DNA from: Actinocatenispora sera
GTDB lineage: Bacteria > Actinomycetota > Actinomycetes > Mycobacteriales > Micromonosporaceae
NCBI RefSeq assembly: GCF_018324685.1
Contig: NZ_AP023354.1
Span: forward strand, 868,001-932,000
Length of the DNA: 64,000 nucleotides
Direction of reading: 5' to 3'
In this document: positions 33,675 to 45,064 of the stretch, one piece after another
Numbering within the stretch: the first letter of the stretch is position 1
How the letters are laid out: every line of letters starts with the position of its first letter
The notes under the pieces: model-generated
What the model was told of the DNA's origin: nothing
What the model saw: the letters and a program-made list of their open reading frames with translations, nothing else
Databases searched by the model: none
Made by a program: the position numbers and the translations under genes

Positions 33675-34769
33675 ATGAGGGCACTGCTGGTCGCCGCGCC
33701 GCTGCTGGGGCACCTGTTCCCGCTGGTGCCGCTGGCCGACGCGCTACGCACCGCCGGTCACGAGGTACGGCTGGCGAGCGCCGGACCGGCCGCCACCGAC
33801 GCCGGCGTCGCCGTCGACGACCTGCTCCCCGGCTTCCGGTACCAGCCGGTCGCGCGCCGGGTCGCGCTGCGCCACCCGCTGCTGGCCCGCGCCGAGCACG
33901 CCGGTACGGCCGGAACCCGCGCCGCCGTGGTCCGCCTCGCCGAGATCAACCGGCGGCTGCGCCAACCGCTCGCGGACCTGGTCGCGTCGTTCGCCCCGCA
34001 GATCGTGGTGTACGAACCGAGCGCGCCCATCGCCGCCACCGTCGCCGCCGAACACGCGCTGCCCGCCGTGCTGCACGAGATCTCGCTGCGCGAGGGGCGG
34101 CCGATCGCCGCCGCGATCCTCGCCCGGCTCGGCACGATGGCCGGCACCGACCCGATCGGTACGTTCACGGTCGCGCCGGCGAGCCTGGTCGGCGAGCGCC
34201 CCGGCTGGCCGATGCGGTACGTGCCGTACGCGGCGGCCGGCGAGCTGCCCGGCTGGCTGCGCGAACCGCCGCCGGACCGGCCCCGCATCCTCGTCACCCG
34301 CCCCACCGCCACCGGCCGCCGCCCGGACCGGCTGATGGCCGCCACCCTCGCGGCCGGCGCGCGGCTCGACGCGGAGATCGTGCTGGTCCGCCCGGACCGG
34401 CGACTGATGACCCGGCCGCTGCCGGACAACGCGCGCTGGGTCGAGTGGGTACCGCTGCCGTCCGCGCTGCGCACCGCCGCCGCGCTCGTACACCACGGCG
34501 GTGCCGGCACGATGCTCACCGCGCTCGCCCTCGGGGTACCGCAGCTGGTCGCGGCGGGGCCCGGCGACCGCCGCTACGACGCGAAGCTGCTCGCCGACCG
34601 CGGCGCCGGCCTCGCCGTCGACACCACCGACGAGCTCACCCCCGACGCCCTGGACCGCCTGCTCACCGATCCGGCCCTGGCCACCGCCGCCGCCGAGGTA
34701 CGCGCCGAGATCGCCGCCCTCCCCGCACCCACCACTCTCGTCGACCGCCTCACCACCCTCACCACCTGA
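33675..34769 (+). CDS. GT1-family glycosyltransferase (UGT/MGT-like)
   Basis: A 364-residue GT-B fold transferase. The N-terminal acceptor domain begins LLVAAPLLGHLFPLVPLADA; the C-terminal nucleotide-sugar domain has RWVEWVPLPSALRTAAALVH and the family signature VHHGGAGTMLTALALGVPQL with GPGDRRYDAKLLADRGAG. It transfers a sugar, usually from dTDP- or UDP-sugar, to a small lipophilic acceptor. No biosynthetic cluster surrounds it. ATG 33675 begins at the conserved first strand. Confidence 0.9.
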   Translation: MRALLVAAPLLGHLFPLVPLADALRTAGHEVRLASAGPAATDAGVAVDDLLPGFRYQPVARRVALRHPLLARAEHAGTAGTRAAVVRLAEINRRLRQPLADLVASFAPQIVVYEPSAPIAATVAAEHALPAVLHEISLREGRPIAAAILARLGTMAGTDPIGTFTVAPASLVGERPGWPMRYVPYAAAGELPGWLREPPPDRPRILVTRPTATGRRPDRLMAATLAAGARLDAEIVLVRPDRRLMTRPLPDNARWVEWVPLPSALRTAAALVHHGGAGTMLTALALGVPQLVAAGPGDRRYDAKLLADRGAGLAVDTTDELTPDALDRLLTDPALATAAAEVRAEIAALPAPTTLVDRLTTLTT

Positions 34770-37001
<2,232 letters not shown>

Positions 37002-37007
37002 TCGCCG

Positions 37008-37038
37008 GGTGCGGCGGCCGCGGGCCGGCCGCCGCACC
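37008..37038. terminator. terminator downstream of leuA
   Basis: A 13-bp perfect stem, GGTGCGGCGGCCG and CGGCCGCCGCACC, with a five-base loop seven bases after the leuA stop, shared with the converging SDR gene. Confidence 0.65.
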
Positions 37039-37070
37039 GGGCCAGGGGGCCACCGCCATCCCGCTGCCGG

Positions 37071-37811
37071 TCAGAGACCGCCGGTGGCCAGCACGATCTG
37101 GCCGGTGATCCAGCGGGCGTCCGGCCCCACCAGCATCCCGACCACGTCGGCGATGTCGGCCGGTTCCCCCAGCCGGCGCAGCGGGGTGATCGCCGGGATG
37201 CGGGCCAGCGACTCGGCGGTGTTGCTGTGCCGCAGCAGGTCGGTGTCGGTGGCGCCCGGGCAGACCGCGTTGACGGTGATGCCGCGCGGGCCCAACTCCA
37301 CCGCGGCGACCCGGGTCAGCTGCTCGACCGCACCCTTGCTGGCCGCGTAGCTGGCGATGCCCGGCACCGTCCGCACCGTGTTGAGCGTGGACAGGTTGAC
37401 GATCCGGCCGTCGTCGCGCATGGTCCGCGCCGCGTGCCGCAGGGTCAGGAAGACGGTGCGCGCGTTGACCGTCATGGTGGTGTCCCACAACGCCTCGTCG
37501 GTCTCGGCGAGCGGGGTCGCGGGGATCTCCACGGCGGCGTTGTTGACGAGGATGTCCAGCCCGTCCAGCTGCTCGCCGGCGGCGGCCAGCAGCTGGTCGA
37601 CGGCACCGGGTTCGGCGAGATCGGCGCGGACCGGATGCGCCCGACCGCCGGCCTGGCGTACCTCGGCGGCGACCGCGTTCGCCGCCTCGGTGTTGCTGGC
37701 GTAGTTGAAGACGACGGTCGCGCCGTCGGCGGCGAGCCGCCGCACGATCGCCCGCCCGATCCCGCGTGAGCCGCCGGTGACGACGGCGCCCTTGCCCGAC
37801 AGTACGGTCAT
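37071..37811 (-). CDS. SDR oxidoreductase (FabG-like)
   Basis: A 246-residue classical SDR. TGGSRGIGRAIV binds NAD(P), ILVNNAAVE and the catalytic Ser/Tyr/Lys in VNLSTLNTVRTVPGIASYAA followed by SK. The C-terminal AVCPGATDTDLLR and TGQIVLATGG are typical of FabG and glucose-1-dehydrogenase-like enzymes. It is monocistronic and converges on leuA, so fatty-acid synthesis is not implied. Substrate unknown. Confidence 0.9.
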   Translation of the reverse strand: MTVLSGKGAVVTGGSRGIGRAIVRRLAADGATVVFNYASNTEAANAVAAEVRQAGGRAHPVRADLAEPGAVDQLLAAAGEQLDGLDILVNNAAVEIPATPLAETDEALWDTTMTVNARTVFLTLRHAARTMRDDGRIVNLSTLNTVRTVPGIASYAASKGAVEQLTRVAAVELGPRGITVNAVCPGATDTDLLRHSNTAESLARIPAITPLRRLGEPADIADVVGMLVGPDARWITGQIVLATGGL

Positions 37812-37901
37812 CCCGTCACGCTACCGTCCGGGCCGGTGTCCACCGGACGGTGGACACCGGCGTCGAGGATCGGTCGACGGCGGTGCCCGGCGGTCGCGGC
37901 G

Positions 37902-38363
37902 ATGCTGACCAACATGACGCATCTCAAGGACGACGAACTGGTCCCGGCGCTGTCCCGGCAGCTGGGCGAACCGCTGCTGGCGGCGGCGTACGCGCGGGTC
38001 GACACGGTGCTGGGGCTGACCCGGCTGCTGTCCCCGCTGGGCAACTACCTGATCGCCCGGCCGGCGGCCCGGGCCGCCGCACACAAGATCACCGAACGCA
38101 CCGAGGTACCGCTGGATGGCGCGATGATCCTCGGCCTCACCGCCGCCGCGCTGCACGTCTGGCGGGCCGACCCGATGCTCAACCGGGTCTGCGAGCACGT
38201 CGGCCAGGTGTCGCTGGAGCGCATCACCGAGCTGACCGTGACCCCGGGCCGCAGCTGGCACCCGATCCGGATCGTGCTGGCCGACGGCGAGAAGATCGAG
38301 GTCGAGGGGCGCGGCGCGGCGCACCTGCTGGACTCGGAGTACGCCCGGCTCCGGGCGAGTTGA
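37902..38363 (+). CDS. conserved hypothetical protein
   Basis: A 153-residue protein. The N-terminus (ELVPALSRQLGEPLLAAAYA) is helical; a Gly/Ala-rich middle (AMILGLTAAALHVWRADPML) is followed by a beta-rich end (ERITELTVTPGRSWHPIRIV, EVEGRGAAHLLD) reminiscent of a PH-like fold. The start could be ATG 37902 or ATG 37914. No family name can be given. It precedes the kinase gene by 22 bp on the same strand and may be co-transcribed. Confidence 0.7.
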   Translation: MLTNMTHLKDDELVPALSRQLGEPLLAAAYARVDTVLGLTRLLSPLGNYLIARPAARAAAHKITERTEVPLDGAMILGLTAAALHVWRADPMLNRVCEHVGQVSLERITELTVTPGRSWHPIRIVLADGEKIEVEGRGAAHLLDSEYARLRAS

Positions 38364-38385
38364 TCCGGTACCGCATGCTTGGCCG

Positions 38386-39567
38386 GTGCCGCAGCCCCCG
38401 TCAGCCCGCACGCACCCGGCCGCCCCAGCGGTGCACGCGTGGACGCGGGGAGCCGTCGTCCGAGACGCGTACTACGGGCTCGTGATGGCCGGCTCGCTCG
38501 CCGCCGTCTGGTACTCGGGGGCAGGCGCCGGTCGCACCGTCGCGCTGACCCTGCTGGTCGTCCTGGCCGGCTGGTACGGCCTGGTCGGCCGGCGGGCGGT
38601 GCGCTCCCGGCCGGTGTCGGCCCGCACCGCCTGCTACCAGCTCGTCGCGCTGGCGCTGCTGATCACCGCGCAGGCGGCGTCGCTGTCCAGCTCGTTCCTG
38701 CTGTTCGCGCTGATCCCGCAGGTGTTCATGCTGCTGCCACTGCGCTGGGCGGTACTCGCCACCCTCGCCGGCAACGTGGTCCCGGTGGCCACGCTGACCG
38801 GCGAGCACACCTACCCGGGGCTCGCCGCGACCGGGGTGGCCGTGGTCGTCCTGGTGTTCGCCGGCTACTTCGGGTGGTGGATCCAGCGGATCATCCAGCA
38901 GAGCCGGGAGCGGGCCGACCTGCTCGCCCAGCTCGCCGACGCGCGGGCCGAACTCGCCGCGGCGGAACGCGAGGCTGGCGCGTTCGCCGAGCGGCAGCGG
39001 CTGTCGGCGGAGATCCACGACACCCTGGCGCAGGGCTTCACCAGCATCCTGATGCTGCTGCAGGCGGCCGAGGCGGCCCCGCCGGAGCAGGCGAAGGTGC
39101 ACCTGGACCGGGCTGCGCGAGCGGCGCGGGAGAACCTCGCCGAGGCCCGGGCCCTGGTCGGCGCCCAGCCGCCGACGAACCTGACCGGCGCGTCGCTGCC
39201 GGACGCGCTGCGCCGGCTGGCCGGCCGGCTCGGCGAGGAGACCGGCATCGACGCCGGCTGGGAGCTCGTCGGCGAACCGCGGCCGTTGCCCGCCGGTACG
39301 GAGGTGGTCGTGTTGCGGTGCGCCCAGGAGTCGCTGACCAACGTGCGCCGGCACGCCCGCGCGGCCACCGCCAGCCTGCGACTGCGGTACCTGCCGGACT
39401 CGGTGCGGCTCACGGTGGTCGACGACGGCGTCGGGTTCGAGCCCGCCGACGCGGCCGGCTTCGGCCTGCACGGGATGCGGGAACGCCTCGCGCAGGTCGG
39501 CGGCCGGCTTTCGATCAGCAGTACCGCCGGGCGGGGCACCCGGCTGACCGTGGACGTGCCGGCATGA
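38386..39567 (+). CDS. sensor histidine kinase (NarL/DesK type)
   Basis: A 393-residue membrane kinase. Five hydrophobic segments lie within residues 28-165, followed by a coiled-coil linker rich in Ala/Glu (about 175-205) and HisKA_3 with phospho-acceptor His211 in SAEIHDTLAQGFTSILMLLQ. The HATPase domain has LRCAQESLTNVRRHARA, VVDDGVGF and FGLHGMRERLAQVGG. Its TGA overlaps the regulator ATG (ATGA at 39564-39567). GTG 38386 is the start. Confidence 0.93.
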   Translation: MPQPPSARTHPAAPAVHAWTRGAVVRDAYYGLVMAGSLAAVWYSGAGAGRTVALTLLVVLAGWYGLVGRRAVRSRPVSARTACYQLVALALLITAQAASLSSSFLLFALIPQVFMLLPLRWAVLATLAGNVVPVATLTGEHTYPGLAATGVAVVVLVFAGYFGWWIQRIIQQSRERADLLAQLADARAELAAAEREAGAFAERQRLSAEIHDTLAQGFTSILMLLQAAEAAPPEQAKVHLDRAARAARENLAEARALVGAQPPTNLTGASLPDALRRLAGRLGEETGIDAGWELVGEPRPLPAGTEVVVLRCAQESLTNVRRHARAATASLRLRYLPDSVRLTVVDDGVGFEPADAAGFGLHGMRERLAQVGGRLSISSTAGRGTRLTVDVPA

Positions 39568-40184
39568 TTCGGGTGCTGCTGGTCGACGACCACCCGGTGG
39601 TCCGGGAGGGGCTGCGCGGCATGCTCGGCGCCGAGGCCGACATCGAGGTGGTCGGCGAGGCCGGGTCGGCGGCCGAGGCGGTGGTCGCCGCCCGCGCGTG
39701 CGACCCGGACGTGGTGCTGATGGACCTGCGGATGCCGAACGGGGACGGCGTCGCCGCCACCCTCGCGGTGCTCGCGCAGCAGCCGCGGTGCCGCGTCGTC
39801 GTGCTCACCACGTACGAGAACGACGCCGACATCCTGCGCGCGGTCGAGGCCGGCGCCACCGGGTACCTGCTCAAGGACGCCGGCCGGGCGGAACTCGCGC
39901 AGGCGATCCGGGCGGCGGCGCGCGGCGAGACGGTACTGGCGCCGTCGGTCGCCGCGAAGCTGGTGTCGCGGCTGCGTTCCCCGGTCGGCCTGACCTCGCG
40001 CGAGATCGAGGTGTTGCGGCTGGTCGGCGCCGGCCGGACGAACGCGGAGATCGGCCGCGCGCTGCTGATCAGCGAGGCGACGGTCAAGACGCACCTGCTG
40101 CGCACGTTCGGCAAGCTCGGCGTCTCGGACCGCACCGCCGCGGTCACCGCCGCGCTGCAGCGCGGCATCCTCCCGCCGTACTGA
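39564..40184 (+). CDS. response regulator, NarL/FixJ type
   Basis: A 206-residue regulator. The receiver has Asp8-Asp9, phospho-acceptor Asp54 in VLMDLRMPNGDG, Thr in LTTYEND and Lys in YLLKDAG. The LuxR helix-turn-helix is LTSREIEVLRLVGAGRTNAE followed by ISEATVKTHLLRTFGKLG. It pairs with the overlapping kinase. Its set is paralogous to the pair at 11509-13328. Confidence 0.95.
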   Translation: MIRVLLVDDHPVVREGLRGMLGAEADIEVVGEAGSAAEAVVAARACDPDVVLMDLRMPNGDGVAATLAVLAQQPRCRVVVLTTYENDADILRAVEAGATGYLLKDAGRAELAQAIRAAARGETVLAPSVAAKLVSRLRSPVGLTSREIEVLRLVGAGRTNAEIGRALLISEATVKTHLLRTFGKLGVSDRTAAVTAALQRGILPPY

Positions 40185-40303
40185 CCCGGTAGCCGTACGA
40201 CGCCGTTCGGTCAGCACTTGTTAGGTAATTGTCCCCTCCCGCTCACGGGAGAAAACGTGCATGATGCCCTCAAGGTAGGAAGTTTCATGACGGAGGAGGA
40301 CAG

Positions 40304-40936
40304 ATGCGAATCCGAACCGTGCTCGGCGCCGTCGCGGCCGCCGGCACCCTCGCGGCGATCGGGGTGGCCGGTCCCGCCCAGGCGTACCCACCGACCCCGC
40401 CGTCGGCGAGCGAATCCGCGGCGCACCTGGCCACCCTGACCGTCACGGCGCCGGGCTCGATGGACGGGTACAGCCGGGACAAGTTCCCGCACTGGATCAG
40501 CCAGGGCGACAACTGCAACACCCGCGAGGTCGTGCTCAAGCGCGACGGCGACGGCGTCACGGTCGGCAACGACTGCTACCCGACCGCCGGCTCCTGGTAC
40601 AGCGTGTACGACCAGACCACCACCACCGACCCGAGCAAGGTACAGATCGACCACATCGTGCCGCTCGCGGACGCGTGGCGGTCCGGCGCCGCCGCCTGGA
40701 CCACCGCGAAGCGGCAGGACTTCGCGAACGACCTGACCGACCCGCAGCTGATCGCGGTGTCGGCGTCGAGCAACGAGTCCAAGGGCGACCAGGACCCGTC
40801 GCAGTGGAAGCCGCCGAACACCGGCGAATGGTGCTACTACGCCCGCAACTGGATCCAGGTCAAGTACGTCTGGAAGCTGACGATCACCAGTGCCGAGAAG
40901 TCCGCGCTCAGCGACATGCTCACCAACCACTGCTGA
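40304..40936 (+). CDS. secreted HNH-type endonuclease (DUF1524)
   Basis: A 210-residue secreted protein. A Sec signal peptide (residues 1-27, cleavage after AQA) precedes a mature domain with HNH/DUF1524 catalytic core: VQIDHIVPLADAWRSGA (Asp-His), a conserved ANDLTDPQLIAVSASSNESK (Asn) and DPSQWKPPN. Two cysteine pairs (DNCNTRE/NDCYP and GEWCYYAR/NHC) suggest disulfides outside the cell. It likely degrades DNA extracellularly for nutrient recovery or defence. ATG 40304 follows GGAGGAGGACAG. Confidence 0.9.
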   Translation: MRIRTVLGAVAAAGTLAAIGVAGPAQAYPPTPPSASESAAHLATLTVTAPGSMDGYSRDKFPHWISQGDNCNTREVVLKRDGDGVTVGNDCYPTAGSWYSVYDQTTTTDPSKVQIDHIVPLADAWRSGAAAWTTAKRQDFANDLTDPQLIAVSASSNESKGDQDPSQWKPPNTGEWCYYARNWIQVKYVWKLTITSAEKSALSDMLTNHC

Positions 40937-41023
40937 CCGAGCCGGCGGATGTCCGGCGGGGCCTGCGCCGGACATCCGACAAAACCTGGCGGGGGTGGCG
41001 TGCCGGCCGGCACGATCGGCGCC

Positions 41024-41293
41024 ATGAGCCAGACGTACTCGGGAGACTTCAGCACCGGTCAGGGTGGCGTGTACACCGACGAGGTCGGGGTGATCACCGG
41101 CCCGGTCACGCTGCGTACCACGGTGGACGGCGAGCGGCGGCTGGTCGTGCAGGTGCAGTACCAGGGCGCCGACGAGTGGTACACGGTGAAGGGCGGCCGG
41201 TGCGCGCTGCACGATGCGGCCGACGCCGAGCCGGTGCACCAGCTCGTCCTCGCCGTCCTGGCCCGCGGCGGCGAGGGCGACCGCCCGCACTGA
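41024..41293 (+). CDS. small conserved hypothetical protein
   Basis: An 89-residue acidic-to-neutral protein with repeated beta-strand-like segments: YSGDFSTGQGGVYTDEVGVI, GPVTLRTTVDGERRLVVQVQ and EWYTVKGGRCALHD, then a short helix HQLVLAVLARGG. No signal peptide or membrane segment is seen and no family is recognised. ATG 41024 has no strong ribosome binding site, but composition and strand pattern favour a real gene. Confidence 0.65.
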   Translation: MSQTYSGDFSTGQGGVYTDEVGVITGPVTLRTTVDGERRLVVQVQYQGADEWYTVKGGRCALHDAADAEPVHQLVLAVLARGGEGDRPH

Positions 41294-41329
41294 GCGGCCG
41301 GACGACCCGGCGCCGGCCGGACACGCGGG

Positions 41330-41485
41330 TCGGCCGAAGCGCACGCGTCCGCGGAGCGGGTCGCCCAGGGCGCGCGTCCGCGGAGCGGGTCACCCAGAGC
41401 GCGCGGGTCAGCGGCGCGGGTCGCCCGGGGTGCGCGGGTCAGCGGCGCGGGTCGGCCGGATGCGCGGGTCAGCGGCGCGGTTGGC
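41330..41485. repeat. degenerate ~30-bp tandem repeats reaching into the aldolase 3' end
   Basis: Five degenerate copies of a roughly 30-bp unit around GCGGGTCAGCGGCGCGGGTC. The last copy contains the stop codon and last residues of the class II aldolase gene (GTCAGCGGCGCGGTTGGCC). The array looks like local amplification of the gene's own 3' end. Confidence 0.6.
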
Positions 41486-42110
41486 CGTAGTGCGCGAGGC
41501 GGGTGCTGACGGCGGCGAGTTCGGTCTCGTCGAGCAGCCGCGCGGTGCGGCCGGCGCCGAGCACCCGCAGCGCCACGTCGCAGACGTACTCCAGGTAGAC
41601 CGCCCGGTCGTACGCGGCGGCGAGCGTGTCGCCGAGGGTCACGGCGCCGTGGTTGGCGAGCAGGACGCCGGTGCCGTCGCCGAGCGCGGCCAGCATGTTC
41701 TCGGCGAGCTGCGGGGTGCCGTAGCTGGCGTAGCGCGCGACGGGCAGCCGGCCGCCGAACATCCCCAGGTAGTAGTGCACCGGCGGTACCTCGTCGACCA
41801 GGCAGGACAGCGCGGTGGCGGCGACCGAGTGGGTGTGCACGACCGCGCCGGTCCGGCGGGCCGCGTAGCAGGCGAGGTGCATCGGCGCCTCGCTGGTCGG
41901 CGCGAGCGGCGCCTGCACCGGCGTACCGTCCAGCCGGTGCACGCCGACCTGGTCGGCGGTCAGGGTGGCGTAGTCGACGCCGGACGGGGTCACCGCGACC
42001 AGGTCACCGACCCGCACGCTGACGTTCCCGGCGGTACCGACGACCAGTCGCTCGGCCACCAGCCGGCGGCACACCGCCACCACCTCGGCCCGCTCGTCCG
42101 CCAGCAGCAT
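41469..42110 (-). CDS. class II aldolase/adducin-family protein
   Basis: A 213-residue fuculose-phosphate-aldolase type protein. Motifs: GTAGNVSVR substrate loop, VTPSGVDY phosphate loop, catalytic Glu in TSEAPMHL, zinc His pair in VVHTHSVAA and a third His in LLANHGAVTLG. All zinc ligands are present, so it should be an active aldolase or related lyase, cleaving a sugar phosphate to dihydroxyacetone phosphate and an aldehyde. AAAGGA precedes ATG 42110. Its 3' end overlaps a tandem repeat. Confidence 0.9.
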   Translation of the reverse strand: MLLADERAEVVAVCRRLVAERLVVGTAGNVSVRVGDLVAVTPSGVDYATLTADQVGVHRLDGTPVQAPLAPTSEAPMHLACYAARRTGAVVHTHSVAATALSCLVDEVPPVHYYLGMFGGRLPVARYASYGTPQLAENMLAALGDGTGVLLANHGAVTLGDTLAAAYDRAVYLEYVCDVALRVLGAGRTARLLDETELAAVSTRLAHYGQPRR

Positions 42111-42276
42111 CGCGTCGTCCTTTCCGTTCGGGGTCGTCCGACCCCGAACCGAGCCACCGGGACGGTCGGTTGCCGTCCCGATCCCGGTCGGGCACGCCGC
42201 GAGCAGGGTCGCGGTCGAGCGCCGTCCGGCCCCGCGCCGGGTCGCGGTCGAACACCTCCCGGCCCCGCATCGGGGG
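42111..42276. repeat. short imperfect repeats between aldolase and exporter genes
   Basis: Two imperfect copies of about 31 bp around GGGTCGCGGTCGA(G/A)C and CCGGCCCCGC, at about 42207-42268. Nothing else is seen; the two minus-strand genes flank it. Confidence 0.45.
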
Positions 42277-43797
42277 TCAGGCGCCGTCCGAGGCCCGGCT
42301 GGGTTCGACCGGCGGCCCGGTGACCGAGCAGCTCACCCGGGAGGTCGGTGCCCGTTCGGCGGTCAACCGGTGGGTCGGCCGCAGCAGCGCCGCCGACAGC
42401 ACGGCACCGACCACGAGCAGCCCGGCGCAGATCACCATCGCAATGCGGAACCCGTGGTCGAAAGCGGCCGGTTCGCGGTAGGCGGCGCCGGAGAGGCCGG
42501 CCGCGAGCGGCAGCGCGGCCACCGCGAGCAGGCCGGCGGCGCGGGCGACGGCGTTGTTGACGCCGCTGGCGATGCCGGCGTGCCGCTCGTCGGCGGCGGC
42601 CAGCACGGTCGCGGTCAGCGGCGCGACCACCACGGTCATGCCCAGCCCGACCACCACGATCGCCGGCAGCACGTCGGTCAGGTAGTTCGCGTGCGGGCCG
42701 ATCCGCAGCGTCAGCAGCATCCCGACCGCGGTCAGCGCCGGCCCGACGATCAGCTGGATACGCGGGCCGATCTGCTGCGCGACCCGGCCGGAGGTGGCCG
42801 ACAGCGCCAGCATGATCACCGTGAACGGCAGCAGCGAGACGCCGGCCGCGAAGGCGGAGTAGCCGGAGACCGTCTGCAGTTGCAGCACGACGAAGAACAT
42901 CAGCCCGCTGAGGCCGGCGTACACGGCGAAGGTGACCGCGTTGATGGTGCTGAAGGTGCGGGAGCGGAACAGGCCGAGCGGCAGCATCGGGTTCGCCACC
43001 CGCCGCTGTCGCAGCAGGAACGCCACCAGCGCGGCGACCCCGAGGACGCCGGCGATCAGCCCGACCGGCCGGCCCGCCGCGTCGGTCGGCTCGACCAGCG
43101 CGTAGGTCAGGCCGGCCAGGCCCAGCGCGCACAACACCGCGCCGAGCACGTCGAACCGCCCGGTGTCCTGCGGGTCCCGGCTCTCCGGCACGTAGCGCAG
43201 GGTGACCGCGACGGCCACCGCGGCGAGCGGCAGGTTCAGGTAGAACACGAACCGCCAGCTGGCCGCGTCGACCAGCCAGCCACCGACGAGTGGCCCGATC
43301 GCCGTGGCGACGCCGCCCAGGCCGGACCAGGCGCCGATCGCCCGGGCCCGATCGTCCTTGCGGAACGTGGCCTGGATCAGCGCCAGCGAACCCGGGGTCA
43401 GCAGCGCGCCGCCGACGCCCTGCAACAGCCGCGCCCCGATCAGTACCTCGATCGACGGCGCCAGGCCGCACAGCGCCGAGGCGGCGGCGAACCAGATGGT
43501 GCCGATCACGAAGATCCGGCGCCGCCCGTACCGGTCGCCGAGCGAGCCGCCGAGCAGGATCAGTGCGGCCAGGGTGAGCGTGTACCCCGTGATCGTCCAC
43601 TGTAGACCGGACAGTTCGGCGTGCAGATCCGCGCCGATGTGCGGCAGCGCGACGTTGACGACCGTTCCGTCCAGCATCGCCATGCCGGACGCGAGCACTG
43701 TCGCGAGCAGCACGCCGCGGCCGGTACCGGAAGAGAACGCGACGGATCCGGCGGCGCCCCGGGGCGCGGCACGGTCGGCGCGGACAGCATCGCCCAT
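42277..43797 (-). CDS. MFS exporter, DHA2 (EmrB/QacA) family
   Basis: A 506-residue protein with about 14 hydrophobic segments. Helix 1 is MAMLDGTVVNVALPHI, motif A is GGSLGDRYGRRRIF, motif C is ARLLQGVGGALLTPGSL. It is a second DHA2 exporter, paralogous to the one at 14469-15899, and probably extrudes drugs or metabolites with proton exchange. ATG 43797 follows GGTGGCGGC. Upstream is the divergent ABC substrate-binding protein; downstream is an aldolase, perhaps by chance. Confidence 0.9.
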   Translation of the reverse strand: MGDAVRADRAAPRGAAGSVAFSSGTGRGVLLATVLASGMAMLDGTVVNVALPHIGADLHAELSGLQWTITGYTLTLAALILLGGSLGDRYGRRRIFVIGTIWFAAASALCGLAPSIEVLIGARLLQGVGGALLTPGSLALIQATFRKDDRARAIGAWSGLGGVATAIGPLVGGWLVDAASWRFVFYLNLPLAAVAVAVTLRYVPESRDPQDTGRFDVLGAVLCALGLAGLTYALVEPTDAAGRPVGLIAGVLGVAALVAFLLRQRRVANPMLPLGLFRSRTFSTINAVTFAVYAGLSGLMFFVVLQLQTVSGYSAFAAGVSLLPFTVIMLALSATSGRVAQQIGPRIQLIVGPALTAVGMLLTLRIGPHANYLTDVLPAIVVVGLGMTVVVAPLTATVLAAADERHAGIASGVNNAVARAAGLLAVAALPLAAGLSGAAYREPAAFDHGFRIAMVICAGLLVVGAVLSAALLRPTHRLTAERAPTSRVSCSVTGPPVEPSRASDGA

Positions 43798-44078
43798 GCC
43801 GCCACCATGCCACCCCGGCGACCGGCGTGGCGGCGGGATGGCAGACGGCATCCGAACCGGAACTCTCGGTACCGGCTTACCGAATGCTGGTTGCCGGCTG
43901 GTAACGAACGCGCCGCGCGGGCCACGCAGTGTAAGAATGGTGGGCCGTACACGACTGACCGTGTGCTCGACACCGGTGCGTGAACGGCCAGCTGTCGGAC
44001 CTCGGCTGGCGAATCCGTCCGACTCGACACGTGCTGCCGGCGGCTCGTCCGACGTGGCATCGCTTGGGAGGTAAGGGA

Positions 44079-45038
44079 ATGAGCATCAGCAGGACGGTCG
44101 GCGCACGCCGGCGCGCCGCGCTGGTCGCGGTGCCGCTGCTGGGTGCGTTGCTCGCCGCGGCCGGCTGCAGCGGGAACTCCGCGACACCGAACGCCGGCAG
44201 CACGAAGGCCGGCGGCTCCGGCTCGGCCAGTACCGTCGACAAGATCATCAGCTCCGCACCGGTGGCGTCCAGCCTGCCGGACAGCCCGACGCTGAAGAAG
44301 ATCAAGGCGGACGGCAAACTGGTGTACGGCGGGACCGCCTCCGCGCCGCTGTTCTCCCTGAAGGACCCGACCTCGGGCACGCTCACCGGTTTCGACGCGG
44401 ACCTGGCGAAGATGCTCGCGAAGTACATCACGGGCAAACCGCAGACCGACATGAAGCAGGTTCAGGTCGAGACGCGCGAGGCGCTGCTGCAGAACCACTC
44501 GGTCAACGCGGTGTTCGCGACGTACACGATCACCCCGGAGCGGGCGCAGAAGGTGGCGTTCGCCGGGCCGTACTACTCCTCCGGTGACGCGATCCTGGTG
44601 AAGAAGGACAACACCTCGATCAAGACGGTCAAGGACCTGAACGGCAAGAAGGTCGCCACCGAATCCAGCTCGACGGCCGCGAACGACCTGAAGAAGTTCG
44701 CGCCGAAGGCGAAGGTGCAGCTGTTCGAGGAGAACAACGACTGCCTGCAGGCGGTGCAGCAGGGCCGGGTCGACGCGTACGTGCTGGACCAGGGCATTCT
44801 GGTCGGCGACGCGTCCACGAACTCCGACGTCAAGGTGGTCGGCCAGCCGTTCACCGCGGAGCCGTACGGGATCGGCCTGCCGAAGGACGACCCGGCGTAC
44901 AAGAAGTTCGTCAACGACTGGCTGACCAAGATCGAGCAGGACGGCACCTGGGCGAAGCTGTGGAAGGCCACCATCGGCACGGTGGTGTCCGGCAGCGCGC
45001 CGGAGCCGCCGAAGCTCGGCTCGGTCGAGGGCTCCTGA
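44079..45038 (+). CDS. glutamate-type ABC transporter substrate-binding lipoprotein
   Basis: A 319-residue lipoprotein. The signal ends in lipobox LLAAAGC with Cys30 as lipidation site. The mature protein has the polar-amino-acid binding fold: GKLVYGGTASAPLFSL, GTLTGFDADLAKMLAKYI, FATYTITPERAQKVAFAGPY, DGDAI/LVKKD and the hinge KVATESSSTAAND. It belongs to the GluB/GlnH group that binds glutamate, glutamine or aspartate. A strong GGGAGGTAAGGGA lies before ATG 44079. The two permeases follow on the same strand; no ATPase gene is adjacent. Confidence 0.92.
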   Translation: MSISRTVGARRRAALVAVPLLGALLAAAGCSGNSATPNAGSTKAGGSGSASTVDKIISSAPVASSLPDSPTLKKIKADGKLVYGGTASAPLFSLKDPTSGTLTGFDADLAKMLAKYITGKPQTDMKQVQVETREALLQNHSVNAVFATYTITPERAQKVAFAGPYYSSGDAILVKKDNTSIKTVKDLNGKKVATESSSTAANDLKKFAPKAKVQLFEENNDCLQAVQQGRVDAYVLDQGILVGDASTNSDVKVVGQPFTAEPYGIGLPKDDPAYKKFVNDWLTKIEQDGTWAKLWKATIGTVVSGSAPEPPKLGSVEGS

Positions 45039-45064
45039 GCCCAGGTTGCTGACCCAGCCGTAGC

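Noticed and set aside
33675-34769. A natural-product gene cluster around the glycosyltransferase
   Set aside because: No polyketide, peptide or terpene synthase or sugar-biosynthesis genes flank it.
37071-37811. FabG of fatty-acid synthesis
   Set aside because: No fab genes nearby; many SDR proteins share these motifs, so the symbol was not assigned.
40185-40303. Possible riboswitch upstream of the secreted nuclease
   Set aside because: Only a short CTCCC/GGGAG hairpin is seen; no known aptamer core could be matched.
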